From Zygosaccharomyces rouxii (taxonomy: Eukaryota; Ascomycota; Saccharomycetes; Saccharomycetales; Saccharomycetaceae): a stretch of DNA of 64,000 nucleotides. The translations under genes were made by a program, and so were the position numbers. The stretch lies in assembly GCF_000026365.1 (NCBI RefSeq), contig NC_012992.1:1240001-1304000 (forward strand). The letters run 5' to 3'. Positions 28,205 through 37,459 of this stretch are shown one piece after another. The notes below the pieces were generated by a model. The model was not told the origin of the DNA, did no database searches, and was given only the letters and a program-made list of their open reading frames with translations. Position 1 is the first letter of the stretch. Each line of letters starts with the position of its first letter.

Positions 28205-29095
28205 ATGGATTTGAAAGTGCTGGTACTAGGAGCCGGTGGTCTTGGATGTGAATTAGTTAAAAATTTGGCGGTTCTTAAAGTAAGGGAAATTCATGTGGTT
28301 GATTTAGACACTATTGAGTTGACAAATTTAAATCGTCAGTTTTTGTTTAAAGATGAGGATATTGGTAGATATAAGGCCAATACGGCTGTTGACTACTTGA
28401 GTCGCTGGTGCCAACTTAAGGGTTTCCGATCCATTAAGCTAGTGGCTCATTGTCAAGATTTATTCACTCTGCAGCCGGATTTTTACAAATACTTTGATTT
28501 CGTCATTTCTGGATTGGATGCAGTGGGACCTCGTAGATTCGTTAATAGGACGCTGGTTCAGTTGACGAGGGATTCGAATTTTCAGATATGTGTTCCCTTT
28601 ATCGACGGTGGTACGGAGGGCCTAAATGGTCATGTTAAGACGATTGTTCCCGGAGTTACTGCTTGTTGGGAATGTTCTATAGATACTCTACCTCAGCAAC
28701 AAACTCAACATCCACTGTGTACGATTGCTAATAATCCCCGTAACTTGGAGCACGTTGTTGAATACGTGGCAACGGTTCAACTGGCCGGCGAAGAGTTAGA
28801 ACCCGGTGTGCTCTTAAAGCTGTGCTACGAGAGGGCCACTCAGTTTGGCATATCTACGGATAAACTTACAGAATCATACGCATGGGGGGTTGCCAAACAT
28901 ATTGTTCCAAGCGTTAGTAGTACAAACGCAGTAGTGGCGGGATTATGCTGCAATGAATTGGTCAAAATTTACAACGACTGTGTGGATTTTGACCGTTTGA
29001 AGAATTTCAAGACAATTAGTGCCACCAATGGACTCTACATCAATAGTTTCCAGTTCGATAGACTTGAGGATTGCCCCGTTTGTAGTGGTCTTTAG
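28205..29095 (+). CDS. UBA3: Uba3, catalytic subunit of the NEDD8/Rub1 E1
   Basis: Uba3 with Ula1 activates Rub1/NEDD8 for cullin modification. The product is 296 residues (S. cerevisiae 299). The nucleotide loop GAGGLG is at residues 9-14, LTNLNRQFLF at 39-48, and the catalytic cysteine Cys172 lies in PLCTIANNPR. Zinc ligands are visible as CWEC (154-157) and CPVC (290-293). Like the S. cerevisiae protein it is short, lacking the C-terminal ubiquitin-fold region of animal Uba3. It is YPR066W by position. Confidence 0.95.
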   Translation: MDLKVLVLGAGGLGCELVKNLAVLKVREIHVVDLDTIELTNLNRQFLFKDEDIGRYKANTAVDYLSRWCQLKGFRSIKLVAHCQDLFTLQPDFYKYFDFVISGLDAVGPRRFVNRTLVQLTRDSNFQICVPFIDGGTEGLNGHVKTIVPGVTACWECSIDTLPQQQTQHPLCTIANNPRNLEHVVEYVATVQLAGEELEPGVLLKLCYERATQFGISTDKLTESYAWGVAKHIVPSVSSTNAVVAGLCCNELVKIYNDCVDFDRLKNFKTISATNGLYINSFQFDRLEDCPVCSGL

Positions 29096-29205
29096 ATATG
29101 CGTTGAGCTTTTTGGCACTTGTTTTTTCGTTTTAATAAGCCGATCGTTAATGCCCGGAATGACGAACTTAAACCTACATGAAAGACACAAGTCAATACGA
29201 ATAAT

Positions 29206-29778
29206 ATGATCATGTTGGGACGTTTAGGAGCATCAAGACTGTTAGCAAGATCTAGTTTCATTAGTGCTAGATGGTATGCGGCTTTAAATGCTAATGAAGC
29301 CCTAGTTAAGCCCGCCAGAATAGTGAATTTTCTACCAGGGAAGCAGTTTGAAATATCACAGAGAGCTGCTGATAGATTAAATGCTATCTATAAGGAGAGT
29401 AAAGAGGTTTTGAGGATAAAAGTGGAGAGTGGTGGTTGCCATGGATTTCAGTACAATCTGAATCTAATACCGGACTCACAGGTACAACGATCTATACAGG
29501 AGCTGGAAAATAATAATAAAGCCCAAAAGGAAGGCGAAGAAGAGGATGAAGAGGATGAAGATTTCGATGAAGATTTTGAGAGCAATAAAGACGTAATTTT
29601 CGTCTTACCTGGGATTGGTGCCAAAGTAGTACTCGATGAAAGTACACTTAATGTTCTAAACAAAACGACTCTGACGTATACTACTGAGTTGATTGGGTCC
29701 ACTTTTAAAATAGCAGGGGGTAATATGAAGAGTAGCTGTGGGTGTGGCAGTAGTTTCGATGTCGAGGCAAACCAATAA
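29206..29778 (+). CDS. ISA2: Isa2, mitochondrial A-type Fe-S assembly protein
   Basis: Isa2 acts with Isa1 and Iba57 in mitochondria to mature 4Fe-4S proteins such as aconitase and lipoate synthase. The product is 190 residues (S. cerevisiae 185). A basic leader (residues 1-24) looks like a mitochondrial presequence. The HesB/IscA cysteines are Cys78 (SGGCHGFQY) and Cys178/Cys180 (CGCGSSF). Between them is a strongly acidic loop (about residues 103-125, mostly Glu and Asp), longer than in bacterial IscA but of a kind also present in yeast Isa2. It converges with IML3. Confidence 0.95.
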   Translation: MIMLGRLGASRLLARSSFISARWYAALNANEALVKPARIVNFLPGKQFEISQRAADRLNAIYKESKEVLRIKVESGGCHGFQYNLNLIPDSQVQRSIQELENNNKAQKEGEEEDEEDEDFDEDFESNKDVIFVLPGIGAKVVLDESTLNVLNKTTLTYTTELIGSTFKIAGGNMKSSCGCGSSFDVEANQ

Positions 29779-29872
29779 GCGGTCAACTCACTGAATGGTT
29801 GACGTCTATAATTTATTAATTATGTACATGTGAATATTTAGGTCATGATAAGCATTTCTCATTTATGTTATT

Positions 29873-30514
29873 CTATTGAACCACTTCTAGTAGTTTCTTC
29901 AAGGTGTCGTTACTCCAAGAACTTACAACGATCTTGTCATGGGTTATAGATGCAGCTCCTGTGAAGGATATCATCGTCAAGGGCAATTTCTCGATGATCA
30001 TACCTGATCGTTGGTAGATGTAAGGAACAATTATATCTTGTAGTGCAGTATGCGAGGTCAATTCTCTTGTAAGCCTTTGGAAGGATTCCTTATCCACCTC
30101 TAGTTCCAGCTTTCTCAAATTTCTATCCGTGGTAGTTACATCGAAGATCAATTTTGTGTCGTAGGATTTTAGACCTATTATTTCGTCTGCCACACTCAGC
30201 ATGGCCTGTGAATCTAGTTCAATGGGTAATACAATGACACCTTGGGATTTCAACCAACTGCAAAGCAGTTGGATCCATTGGTCTTCCCCCGCAAAACATA
30301 AAACCATGGGGACTCGCATTTCAGCATTGCAGAATATGGTAAATCGATTTATACTATCATCATGTTCTTGTAATAGATCTATCCTTGTGGTATGCTCATT
30401 AATGGCTAGTTTATCCAAGTTCAGATTCGATCCCAATAGTTCTTTCAATTCTGTTAATCGTTCCTCTAGGAAGATCAACCTGTGCAATTCGAATAATGAC
30501 CATTCATATCGCAT
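29873..30514 (-). CDS. IML3: Iml3, inner kinetochore protein (CENP-L)
   Basis: Iml3 pairs with Chl4 (CENP-N) at the inner kinetochore and supports pericentromeric cohesion. The start at 30514 (MRYEWSLFELHRLIFLEERL) lines up with the S. cerevisiae N-terminus MPYTWKFLGI; the frame stays open for 38 more codons upstream but without an ATG. The product is 213 residues (S. cerevisiae 245). Recognisable segments are RVPMVLCFAG (about residue 70) and DIIVPYIYQRSGMIIEKLPL (about 165-185). The protein family evolves fast; synteny with YBR107C, next to AIM3, supports the call. Confidence 0.85.
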   Translation of the reverse strand: MRYEWSLFELHRLIFLEERLTELKELLGSNLNLDKLAINEHTTRIDLLQEHDDSINRFTIFCNAEMRVPMVLCFAGEDQWIQLLCSWLKSQGVIVLPIELDSQAMLSVADEIIGLKSYDTKLIFDVTTTDRNLRKLELEVDKESFQRLTRELTSHTALQDIIVPYIYQRSGMIIEKLPLTMISFTGAASITHDKIVVSSWSNDTLKKLLEVVQ

Positions 30515-30682
30515 CGGCAATTTAATTCCTGAACACTTTTCTTTGTGTTGTATGGTGATCCTTATGTCGCAACGATCTTGAATCTTGTTCACGTACTCCT
30601 CATTCGACAACTTAAACCCAATCAACAATCAATAGTTATTTGACTTAGAAGACAACTGCTCAAGGCTTATCTTTGGCATTCA

Positions 30683-32455
30683 ATGAGTGATTTCTGGGAG
30701 AAGAATAAAGGTTCCATAACTTCAGGTCTTAAAAAGACTGGTAAAGTTGGATTAAGTGGTACTAAATACGTTGCGAAGACTGGTTACCAAGCTGGTAAGA
30801 AGAATTGGGGCGGTAATAAGAAAGATAAACAGAATAAGAAGCAAGGTGAGGAAGATGTTGATGATGAACTTGATGAAGAACCAGCTCATCATGCAAGCTA
30901 TCCACCACGCGTGGTAGATCCTTCGTATTTTCCACCACCTCCAAGTAGGACCAATCCATCTCAAAATGTAGCCGGAGAGCATATGCCAAGACAGACATAC
31001 CCTGCTCAGCCCTCTATTCAGCAGCCTGTGTATCAGCAACCTGTGTATCAGCAGTCTGCATATCCGGCACAAGTTCCTCAACAGGCTCCTCAACCGGCTC
31101 CTCAACAGGCTCAATATGTGATCCAGCAACCTCCTCCGCCACCACGTAATCCTGGCTACCAACAATTACCTTCCCAGCAGGCTTATGAGGAACCTGCCCA
31201 ATATAGTTATCAGCAGCCACCACCTCAGTCCGGATTTCAACAGCCTCCTCAAGCTGGTTACCAGCCAACTCAGCAAACCTACCAGCCAACTCAGCAAACC
31301 TACCAGCCAACTCAGCAAACCTACCAGCGGCCTGCCCAGCCTGTGCCTCCTCCACCTAGCAATCAGTCACCCCAGCAAGTAATTCAACAGCCTCCTCCCC
31401 CTCCTCGATCTGGCTACCAGCAATCACCACCACCTCAAGTGGGCTATCAACAACCCCCTCCTCCTCCTCGAGCTGGCTACCAGCAATCACCACCACCTCA
31501 ATTTGACTATCAACAACCTCCTGTTCAACAACATGCCCATTCTGGACCACTTCCACCATCAAGACCAAGTGATCAGTATCTGACCCCCATACAGACCCAA
31601 AGTACTGTCCATTCACAAACTCGTCCCTATGATTTGACTGCTCCTCATGTTAAACAAAGATTAGAAATGCAATCAGTAGATTTGACGAATTTACCGCCAC
31701 CGCCAACTCATAGAGATAGGAGTTCACCACCAAAGAGTAGGGAAAGTTCACCGGCGGGTCAGTCACAAAAGGTACATTCAGGCTCAACACCACCACCAAC
31801 GTACGAAAGTTCACAAAAGGATATTGAAAGTAGTATGTCGTCATCATCGGTAACACCCTCAACTCAACCTGCGTTAGCATCACGTCCTAGCTCAATTTCA
31901 TCTCAATCACGCTCTAACGTTCCACCTCCAATGCCGCCCAAACCGAATGAGCCTGGAATGGTCGATGTCTCATCATTCCCACCACCACCAAGACCAAGGC
32001 CGACACCATCAATGGAAAGAGAAACAGCATTAAAAGCACAAGACCCTTCTACAGGACCAACGCCTCGTGGAAGGTTAGCAGGTTCTAAACCACCACCACC
32101 ACCTGTTAAACCCAAGCCACGTAATTTAGCCGCAGGATCGGGGTCAGGATCAGGATCACTAGGCAGTGGTAACCACACACCATTGGCATCGGTGGACAGT
32201 ATTTCACAAGAACTATCAAAAGTACAACTGAAAAAGACAAATTCCAAGTACACACAAGAACCTACATCCTCTAAACTACCACCACCAGCGGTACCCAGAA
32301 AGAATTTCACTCCGGATAAACAGGGAACACCACTTCCCCCCAACAAGAATGCTTCTTTAAAATCACCAACAGATCAACAAGATGTCAACCCATTCGAACG
32401 CTATTTGAAGAGTGCGGTTCCTGCAGAAAACGACCGCCTACATAAGCCCATGTAA
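30683..32455 (+). CDS. AIM3: Aim3, proline-rich actin-patch protein
   Basis: Aim3 is a cortical actin-patch protein that binds SH3 proteins such as Rvs167 and affects barbed-end assembly. The product is 590 residues, much shorter than S. cerevisiae (947). The N-terminus SDFWEKNKGSITSGLKKTGK (residues 2-21) and the C-terminus NPFERYLKSAVPAENDRLHK match the family. Between them is a Pro/Gln-rich region with repeated QQPPPPPR, PPPPPR and YQPTQQT motifs and several candidate SH3 ligands (for example PPPPPVKPKPR). A perfect 3 x 21-bp tandem repeat lies inside. The size difference is in the repeat region. It diverges from IML3 over 168 bp. Confidence 0.92.
   Translation: MSDFWEKNKGSITSGLKKTGKVGLSGTKYVAKTGYQAGKKNWGGNKKDKQNKKQGEEDVDDELDEEPAHHASYPPRVVDPSYFPPPPSRTNPSQNVAGEHMPRQTYPAQPSIQQPVYQQPVYQQSAYPAQVPQQAPQPAPQQAQYVIQQPPPPPRNPGYQQLPSQQAYEEPAQYSYQQPPPQSGFQQPPQAGYQPTQQTYQPTQQTYQPTQQTYQRPAQPVPPPPSNQSPQQVIQQPPPPPRSGYQQSPPPQVGYQQPPPPPRAGYQQSPPPQFDYQQPPVQQHAHSGPLPPSRPSDQYLTPIQTQSTVHSQTRPYDLTAPHVKQRLEMQSVDLTNLPPPPTHRDRSSPPKSRESSPAGQSQKVHSGSTPPPTYESSQKDIESSMSSSSVTPSTQPALASRPSSISSQSRSNVPPPMPPKPNEPGMVDVSSFPPPPRPRPTPSMERETALKAQDPSTGPTPRGRLAGSKPPPPPVKPKPRNLAAGSGSGSGSLGSGNHTPLASVDSISQELSKVQLKKTNSKYTQEPTSSKLPPPAVPRKNFTPDKQGTPLPPNKNASLKSPTDQQDVNPFERYLKSAVPAENDRLHKPM
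31259..31321 (+). repeat. Perfect 3 x 21-bp in-frame repeat in AIM3
   Basis: Three identical 21-bp units (TACCAGCCAACT then CAGCAAACC) encode YQPTQQT three times. Identity at the DNA level points to recent expansion. Confidence 0.95.
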
Positions 32456-32605
32456 AGAAGTGGGGAAAAAATTCTTCATTAACTCATCTTATCTTTAATA
32501 CGGTGTTAAAATGTAGAGATTAAAATCAAGCTATAGTAATAGTAGCAGTAATGAACAATCATAGCCTATGATTCAAGTTCTGTACTGATGACGAATAGAT
32601 TTATC

Positions 32606-33052
32606 TTATTTGGAAAGTAGAGCTGCAAACTGTTGGATGTTAATTTCACCAGAACCATCACTAACTTCTCTTAGCATATCATCAACTTCAGAGTCAGTTA
32701 ATTTCTCACCAATTGAAGTCAAGACATGTTTCAATTCTGCAGCAGAAATTAAACCATCACCATTCTTGTCAAAAACTTTGAATGCCTCCAGTAATTCCTG
32801 TTCAGAATCGTTACTCTTTAGTTGTCGCGACATCAAAGCCAAAAACTCGCTAAATTCAATCTTGTGGTTACCGTCAATGTCAATTTCATTCATCAAATCT
32901 GCAACTTCAGCTTCACTTGGTGAAAGACCAAGGGATCTCATTACAGTAGCCAATTCACTCGAAGAAATCGAACCATTGTTGTCTTTGTCAAAAAGAGCGA
33001 AGGCCTCCTTAAACTCAGCAATTTGTTCTTCAGTAAGGTTGGAAGACGACAT
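32606..33052 (-). CDS. CMD1: Calmodulin Cmd1
   Basis: Calmodulin is the essential calcium sensor acting on calcineurin, the spindle pole body and myosin. The product is 148 residues, one serine longer than S. cerevisiae at the N-terminus. EF-hand loops 1-3 are complete: [12 protein letters not shown] (22-33), [12 protein letters not shown] (about 58-69) and [12 protein letters not shown] (about 95-106). The fourth loop ([12 protein letters not shown]) lacks the canonical calcium ligands, exactly as in S. cerevisiae Cmd1, which binds only three calcium ions. It diverges from ALG1 across about 250 bp. It corresponds to YBR109C. Confidence 0.98.
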   Translation of the reverse strand: MSSSNLTEEQIAEFKEAFALFDKDNNGSISSSELATVMRSLGLSPSEAEVADLMNEIDIDGNHKIEFSEFLALMSRQLKSNDSEQELLEAFKVFDKNGDGLISAAELKHVLTSIGEKLTDSEVDDMLREVSDGSGEINIQQFAALLSK

Positions 33053-33301
33053 TTTATTTCGATACTCTAAAATCTGTTCACAATCGCCAGCTAAAAGCAG
33101 TGGATCGACTCTAACCTAGACAACTGTTTATTGATTAGTTGTGTTGTTCAAAAGGTTGTTGATGTTGCTACTAAATTTGAAAATTTAGGAGCCACCTGTC
33201 ATTGTATACGAAGGGGTTAGAATGCCCTTTAAAATTAGCAGGTGCTCATCTCATAGTAGTATAAATATAAACTATAGAATTCGATCCATTGTGTAGGCAG
33301 T

Positions 33302-34648
33302 ATGCTAATTGATACTGATCCTAAGTGGTGGCTGATTCTGATCGGCGTGTATGTTGTGCTTCCAATCATCGGGTATTTTATAGTGCCCTTTTTATTCTAT
33401 GGAGACAGATCGACTAGGAAAAGGGTAATTGTGTATGTTGTTGGTGACATTGGGCATTCGCCACGGATGTGTAACCAGGCCGCTAGCTTCAGTGATCATG
33501 GCTGGCAGGTTGAGTTATGCGGATACGTAGAGGGGGATCTACCGCGTTATATTGTCGAAGACACGAGGATTACGGTACATGCGTTACCGAAGTTATCGAA
33601 AAGTGGTGCAGGAGGCACTGTGTTTATGGTGCAGAAGGTTTTGTATCAAATTGTTGGTATCTGTAAGCATTTGTGGCAGCTGAGGGGCAGTGATTACATT
33701 CTGCTGCAGAATCCGCCCACGATCCCGCTTCTACCGATTGCTGTAATGTTTAGGTTCACAGGATGCAAACTGATTATCGATTGGCACAATCTGGGGTATT
33801 CCATCTTGCAGTTGAAATTTCAAGATTCTTTTTGGCATCCTTTTGTTGTTGTCTATTTCCTCACAGAATGGTTCTTTGCGAAATTTGCAACGTACCATTT
33901 GACCGTTACGAAGGCCATGAAGAAGTATTTAGTGGCGAAATTTGGATTGAACCCAATGAGAATTGCGGTACTTTATGATAGACCTGCGGTTCAATTTAAA
34001 CCCCTGCAAAATGATGAAGAACGTTTACGCCTGCTCCAGGAGCCATTTGTAGCGCCTTATATTCCTCAAGGATTTGATATCAATAAAGGTGACAAGATAA
34101 TTGCTACATCGACTTCGTTTACGCCAGATGAAGATTTGGGGATTTTGTTTGGAGCCTTAAAGATTTATGAAAATTCGTATCAAAAATTCGATCACACCTT
34201 ACCCAAGATATTGTGTTTTGTTACAGGTAAGGGGCCATTGAAGGAGAAGTATGTGAAAGAAGTACAAGAATTCGAATGGAATAGATGTCACATAGAATTT
34301 CTCTGGCTTTCTGCAGAAGATTACCCTCGTTTAATAAGCCTCTGTGATTATGGTGTTTCACTACACAAATCAAGTTCAGGTCTCGATTTACCGATGAAAA
34401 TACTGGACATGTTAGGATGTGGTGTTCCTGCAATTGCGTTCAATTACGATACTTTGGATGAATTGATTACTCATGATATCAACGGTCTGAAATTTCTTGA
34501 TAGAAGAGAACTGCACGAAGAACTTATATTTGCTGTTAAAGATCAAAACGTTAATAATAGGCTGAAAAAGGGTGCATTATTAGAATCCCGTGTTAGATGG
34601 AATTCTAGTTGGGAAACTGCTATGAAAGAAATCAAACTGTTGGCCTAA
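33302..34648 (+). CDS. ALG1: Alg1, beta-1,4-mannosyltransferase
   Basis: Alg1 adds the first mannose to the dolichol-linked oligosaccharide on the cytosolic face of the ER. The product is 448 residues (S. cerevisiae 449). The N-terminal membrane anchor is at about residues 9-33 (WWLILIGVYVVLPIIGYFIV). The family GT33 features are VVGDIGHSPRM, DWHNLGYSILQL and the nucleotide-sugar loop SSSGLDLPMKILDMLGCGVP (about residues 358-378). The stop codon is separated from the HOS1 stop on the other strand by only 2 bp. Confidence 0.97.
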   Translation: MLIDTDPKWWLILIGVYVVLPIIGYFIVPFLFYGDRSTRKRVIVYVVGDIGHSPRMCNQAASFSDHGWQVELCGYVEGDLPRYIVEDTRITVHALPKLSKSGAGGTVFMVQKVLYQIVGICKHLWQLRGSDYILLQNPPTIPLLPIAVMFRFTGCKLIIDWHNLGYSILQLKFQDSFWHPFVVVYFLTEWFFAKFATYHLTVTKAMKKYLVAKFGLNPMRIAVLYDRPAVQFKPLQNDEERLRLLQEPFVAPYIPQGFDINKGDKIIATSTSFTPDEDLGILFGALKIYENSYQKFDHTLPKILCFVTGKGPLKEKYVKEVQEFEWNRCHIEFLWLSAEDYPRLISLCDYGVSLHKSSSGLDLPMKILDMLGCGVPAIAFNYDTLDELITHDINGLKFLDRRELHEELIFAVKDQNVNNRLKKGALLESRVRWNSSWETAMKEIKLLA

Positions 34649-34650
34649 GT

Positions 34651-35961
34651 TCATATACCATAGTGACTTTTAATCTCGTTGATGAATTTGAATTCGTTTT
34701 CATTTTTCAATGTTTTCCGAAGAAGTGAACCTTCCATTTCGTATGCCCAAAATTTGTAATGCTCATCATGATATGCATCGATAAATTTATGTTCTGGTAT
34801 TATTGTATCTTCATCTTGTAGAAAATTCGGATCTATCAGTTTGCCTGTCAAATAGGTGTAAAATCTACTCATTACGGTTGGATTATATCCGCCGCCCCCA
34901 AGTAATACAATGGAACAGTTCTTGTAACGATTCACAATTTTCAGAATATTTTCACATAGCCCTTTAATGGTCAACTGCCATTCGTTGTACTCATCTCCCA
35001 TGAGTCCATCTCCTCCACACTGAATGATAATTACCTGCGGAGAATGGCGATCAGTTAGAGGAATAACCACTTGTGTGACAATTTCATTTAAATATTCATC
35101 ATTTAACCCATGGGCAAGCGGAATATTAGCGATATTTTTACCTTTCTTGTTATCTTCTAACGAGCCCGATGTTGGGAAGAATCCACATTCGAATAAGTGC
35201 ATCGAAATGGTCTGAACATTGGAAGAGAATTGAAATGCCCTTTCTACGCCATCACCATGGTGTAAGTCGAAATCTATGTAACTTAGTCTTTGAAAACCCT
35301 TACTTCTCAACTTTTGTATTAGAAGCACAATATCGTTAACGTAACAAAATCCACTGGCTCTTTTCTTCATTGCATGGTGCCTGCCACCATCCCAATTGAT
35401 TGCAATTGTACGCTCATCCTGGGTATTCGATTCGATGTAATCGGCTAACATCAGCGTAGCGCCAGTTACCACTTGACAGTACATGGGTAAATAGGAAAAA
35501 ATGGGACAATCACCTTCGAGATTGAAAACTTTGGAATCAATTTCTTGTGGCGTATCATTACTGTCTACCTCATCAGCAGATCTTTTTCTTGATCTTAGCC
35601 CCTGGAAGTGTTCATAGAGTTGTGCTCTTGTGCTCCAATGGGTGGTAACCTTCGTATCATGCCTGTGTGACCAGTCTTTATCCATCTCGATTAATTGAGT
35701 CCAAGAACTTTCAGCTTCATCGTAGGGCAACAATTGATTATAACTAGAATTCAGTAGAGTGTCTATATAAGATTCAGCATGGAATTTCAACAACTCTCTT
35801 TTATCGCAGTAGGGCTTCGATATAACATGGTCAAACTTTTCCAAGAGTGAATAACAGTCGATCAATCCATGAACGAGTTGTGATCTCCTCCACTTGTTAC
35901 AGGGAAGGAGATCTGCAACTTGTGATTGGAATTGAGAAGATGCAATGACCAGTTTGCCCAT
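34651..35961 (-). CDS. HOS1: Hos1, class I histone deacetylase
   Basis: Hos1 is a zinc-dependent lysine deacetylase; in S. cerevisiae it deacetylates cohesin Smc3 and works with Cyc8-Tup1 at some genes. The product is 436 residues (S. cerevisiae 470). Catalytic features are present: GGRHHAMKKRASGFCYVNDI with the paired histidines, IDFDLHHGDGVERAF with zinc ligands, and the late ILLGGGGYNP-type loop (here IVLLGGGGYNPTVMSRFYTY, about residues 352-371). It converges on ALG1 with only 2 bp between stop codons and lies upstream of SPE3. It is YPR068C by synteny. Confidence 0.95.
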   Translation of the reverse strand: MGKLVIASSQFQSQVADLLPCNKWRRSQLVHGLIDCYSLLEKFDHVISKPYCDKRELLKFHAESYIDTLLNSSYNQLLPYDEAESSWTQLIEMDKDWSHRHDTKVTTHWSTRAQLYEHFQGLRSRKRSADEVDSNDTPQEIDSKVFNLEGDCPIFSYLPMYCQVVTGATLMLADYIESNTQDERTIAINWDGGRHHAMKKRASGFCYVNDIVLLIQKLRSKGFQRLSYIDFDLHHGDGVERAFQFSSNVQTISMHLFECGFFPTSGSLEDNKKGKNIANIPLAHGLNDEYLNEIVTQVVIPLTDRHSPQVIIIQCGGDGLMGDEYNEWQLTIKGLCENILKIVNRYKNCSIVLLGGGGYNPTVMSRFYTYLTGKLIDPNFLQDEDTIIPEHKFIDAYHDEHYKFWAYEMEGSLLRKTLKNENEFKFINEIKSHYGI

Positions 35962-36067
35962 GGTCGCAGTTAAGATTTTAGTTGCATTGATAAGTTTTCA
36001 AGATTCATTTGTTAACACACACACAAACACACAGATTAATGCATATATCCAAATTTTATGTACTTAA

Positions 36068-36949
36068 TTATTGCAATTCTTTGGCAACCCAGGTTGGCAA
36101 AGTGAAAGCAGCTCCGTGGATTCTCTTGTTGTAGTACTTGTACAATTGAGCTTCTTTTTCATCAGAAAGCTCACGTAGTGGTTGCTTAACGTTGGCAGCC
36201 TTGTCCTTGCAACAAACCATGAAACCGATTTGACCAGTTGGGTAAGTTGGGATAGTAGTGTAAGCGTACTCAACAACTGGGAAAACTGCACTACAAGCTT
36301 TCTTCAAGTCCCTGATGATTGGCAGGTGAATCCACATACTTTCGGCTTGAGTGGTAATGACACCCTTTTCGGTCAAGGCACTGTTTAACAACTTGAAGTA
36401 ATCTTCCTGGAACAAAGTTTCAGCTGGACCTTCTGGGTCAGAAGAATCAGTGATGATTACATCGAAAGTGTTTTGGTATTTCTTCAAGAATTCAAAACCA
36501 TCGCCAATGTAGGTCTTAACCTTTGGATGGTTGTAAGAAGCAGACATCTCTGGCAAATATTGTTTGGAGAGTCTGATGACGGCCTCATCAATGTCACATA
36601 ACCAAGCTTCTTCAACGCTTTCGTGCTTAACAATCTCTCTTAAGACACCACCGTCACCACCACCGATGACCAAAACTTTCTTGGGTTCTGGGTGAGAGTT
36701 TAATCCCAAATGAGCAATCATCTCTTGGTAGGAGAATTCGTCACGTTCAGTGGCTTGAATAACATTATCCAAGACAAGGACATTACCATAATCAGTGGAT
36801 TTAAAGATCAAAACATCTTGGTATTTAGATTTTTCATGATGAAGAACCTTTTCCACTTTTAAAGTCATAGCCTGACCTGGCCACATGGTATCAGAGATTT
36901 CTCTGAACCAGCCGTCAACGATGGTGGGGTGTGTAATCTCTTGAGACAT
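36068..36949 (-). CDS. SPE3: Spermidine synthase Spe3
   Basis: Spe3 transfers an aminopropyl group from decarboxylated S-adenosylmethionine to putrescine, making spermidine. The product is 293 residues, the same as S. cerevisiae. The dcSAM-binding loop GGGDGG is at residues 96-101, YIGDGFEFL near 152, and the active-site [10 protein letters not shown] near 174. The fold is complete, with the usual tetramerising N-terminal strand region ([16 protein letters not shown]). It shares a 510-bp divergent promoter with MED1. Confidence 0.98.
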   Translation of the reverse strand: MSQEITHPTIVDGWFREISDTMWPGQAMTLKVEKVLHHEKSKYQDVLIFKSTDYGNVLVLDNVIQATERDEFSYQEMIAHLGLNSHPEPKKVLVIGGGDGGVLREIVKHESVEEAWLCDIDEAVIRLSKQYLPEMSASYNHPKVKTYIGDGFEFLKKYQNTFDVIITDSSDPEGPAETLFQEDYFKLLNSALTEKGVITTQAESMWIHLPIIRDLKKACSAVFPVVEYAYTTIPTYPTGQIGFMVCCKDKAANVKQPLRELSDEKEAQLYKYYNKRIHGAAFTLPTWVAKELQ

Positions 36950-37459
36950 GTTATGGGATTCAATTAGAAGGGTTCGATTCTACTTCTTTTCGATTCACCT
37001 TTAAAGTTTTTGAAAAGGTGAAGGAAGTAGATGGGCTTTTCATGTTCAAATTTTTTTCATTTGAACTAAACGAAAGAAAAAGTTGATGTCAAAACTAACA
37101 TTGGTGAAAACAGCTCGAGGAAAAGGCCAAAATTAAGGCAATTTAGGCCTCTTTTACCAGCTTATAAGCTTTAATTTAGGGGTAATTACCCTATAGTGTT
37201 GCTCTTGTATCGTTCTTGATCTTCTCATCATGTTTCTTGATATATCGAAAAAAATGTTTAAAGTATCAATTGTCAATTATACGGTATTCTTTCGTAGACG
37301 GTTGGTTAATAAACAACCCAATGACTTTGTATTGCCGTTATTGTTATCTTGTGTTGTCTAACATTCTCACTAGTAAGCATTGTGCTACTTAACATTATCG
37401 ATTGATCGGGTACCGAAAAAGCTCCAACATCACTTTTAGGATAAGAGCACAGTAAGATA
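36950..37459. other. SPE3-MED1 divergent promoter with two palindromes
   Basis: The 510-bp spacer holds two perfect 12-bp palindromes 9 bp apart: AGCTTATAAGCT (37159-37170) and GGGTAATTACCC (37180-37191). The second contains the Reb1 core TTACCC on both strands but lacks the final G of a strong site. No gene is seen. Confidence 0.7.

Noticed and set aside
30515..30628. 38-codon extension of IML3
   Set aside because: No ATG in the extension; the ATG at 30514 aligns with the S. cerevisiae start. A spliced 5' exon is possible but I see no splice signals.
31014..32346. Antisense frames across AIM3
   Set aside because: Shadows of the proline/glutamine repeats; no independent promoter or family match.
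34700..34720. TTTTCCGAA resembling a centromere CDEIII core
   Set aside because: It lies inside HOS1 coding sequence, with no CDEI or AT-rich CDEII beside it, and the corresponding S. cerevisiae regions are far from centromeres.
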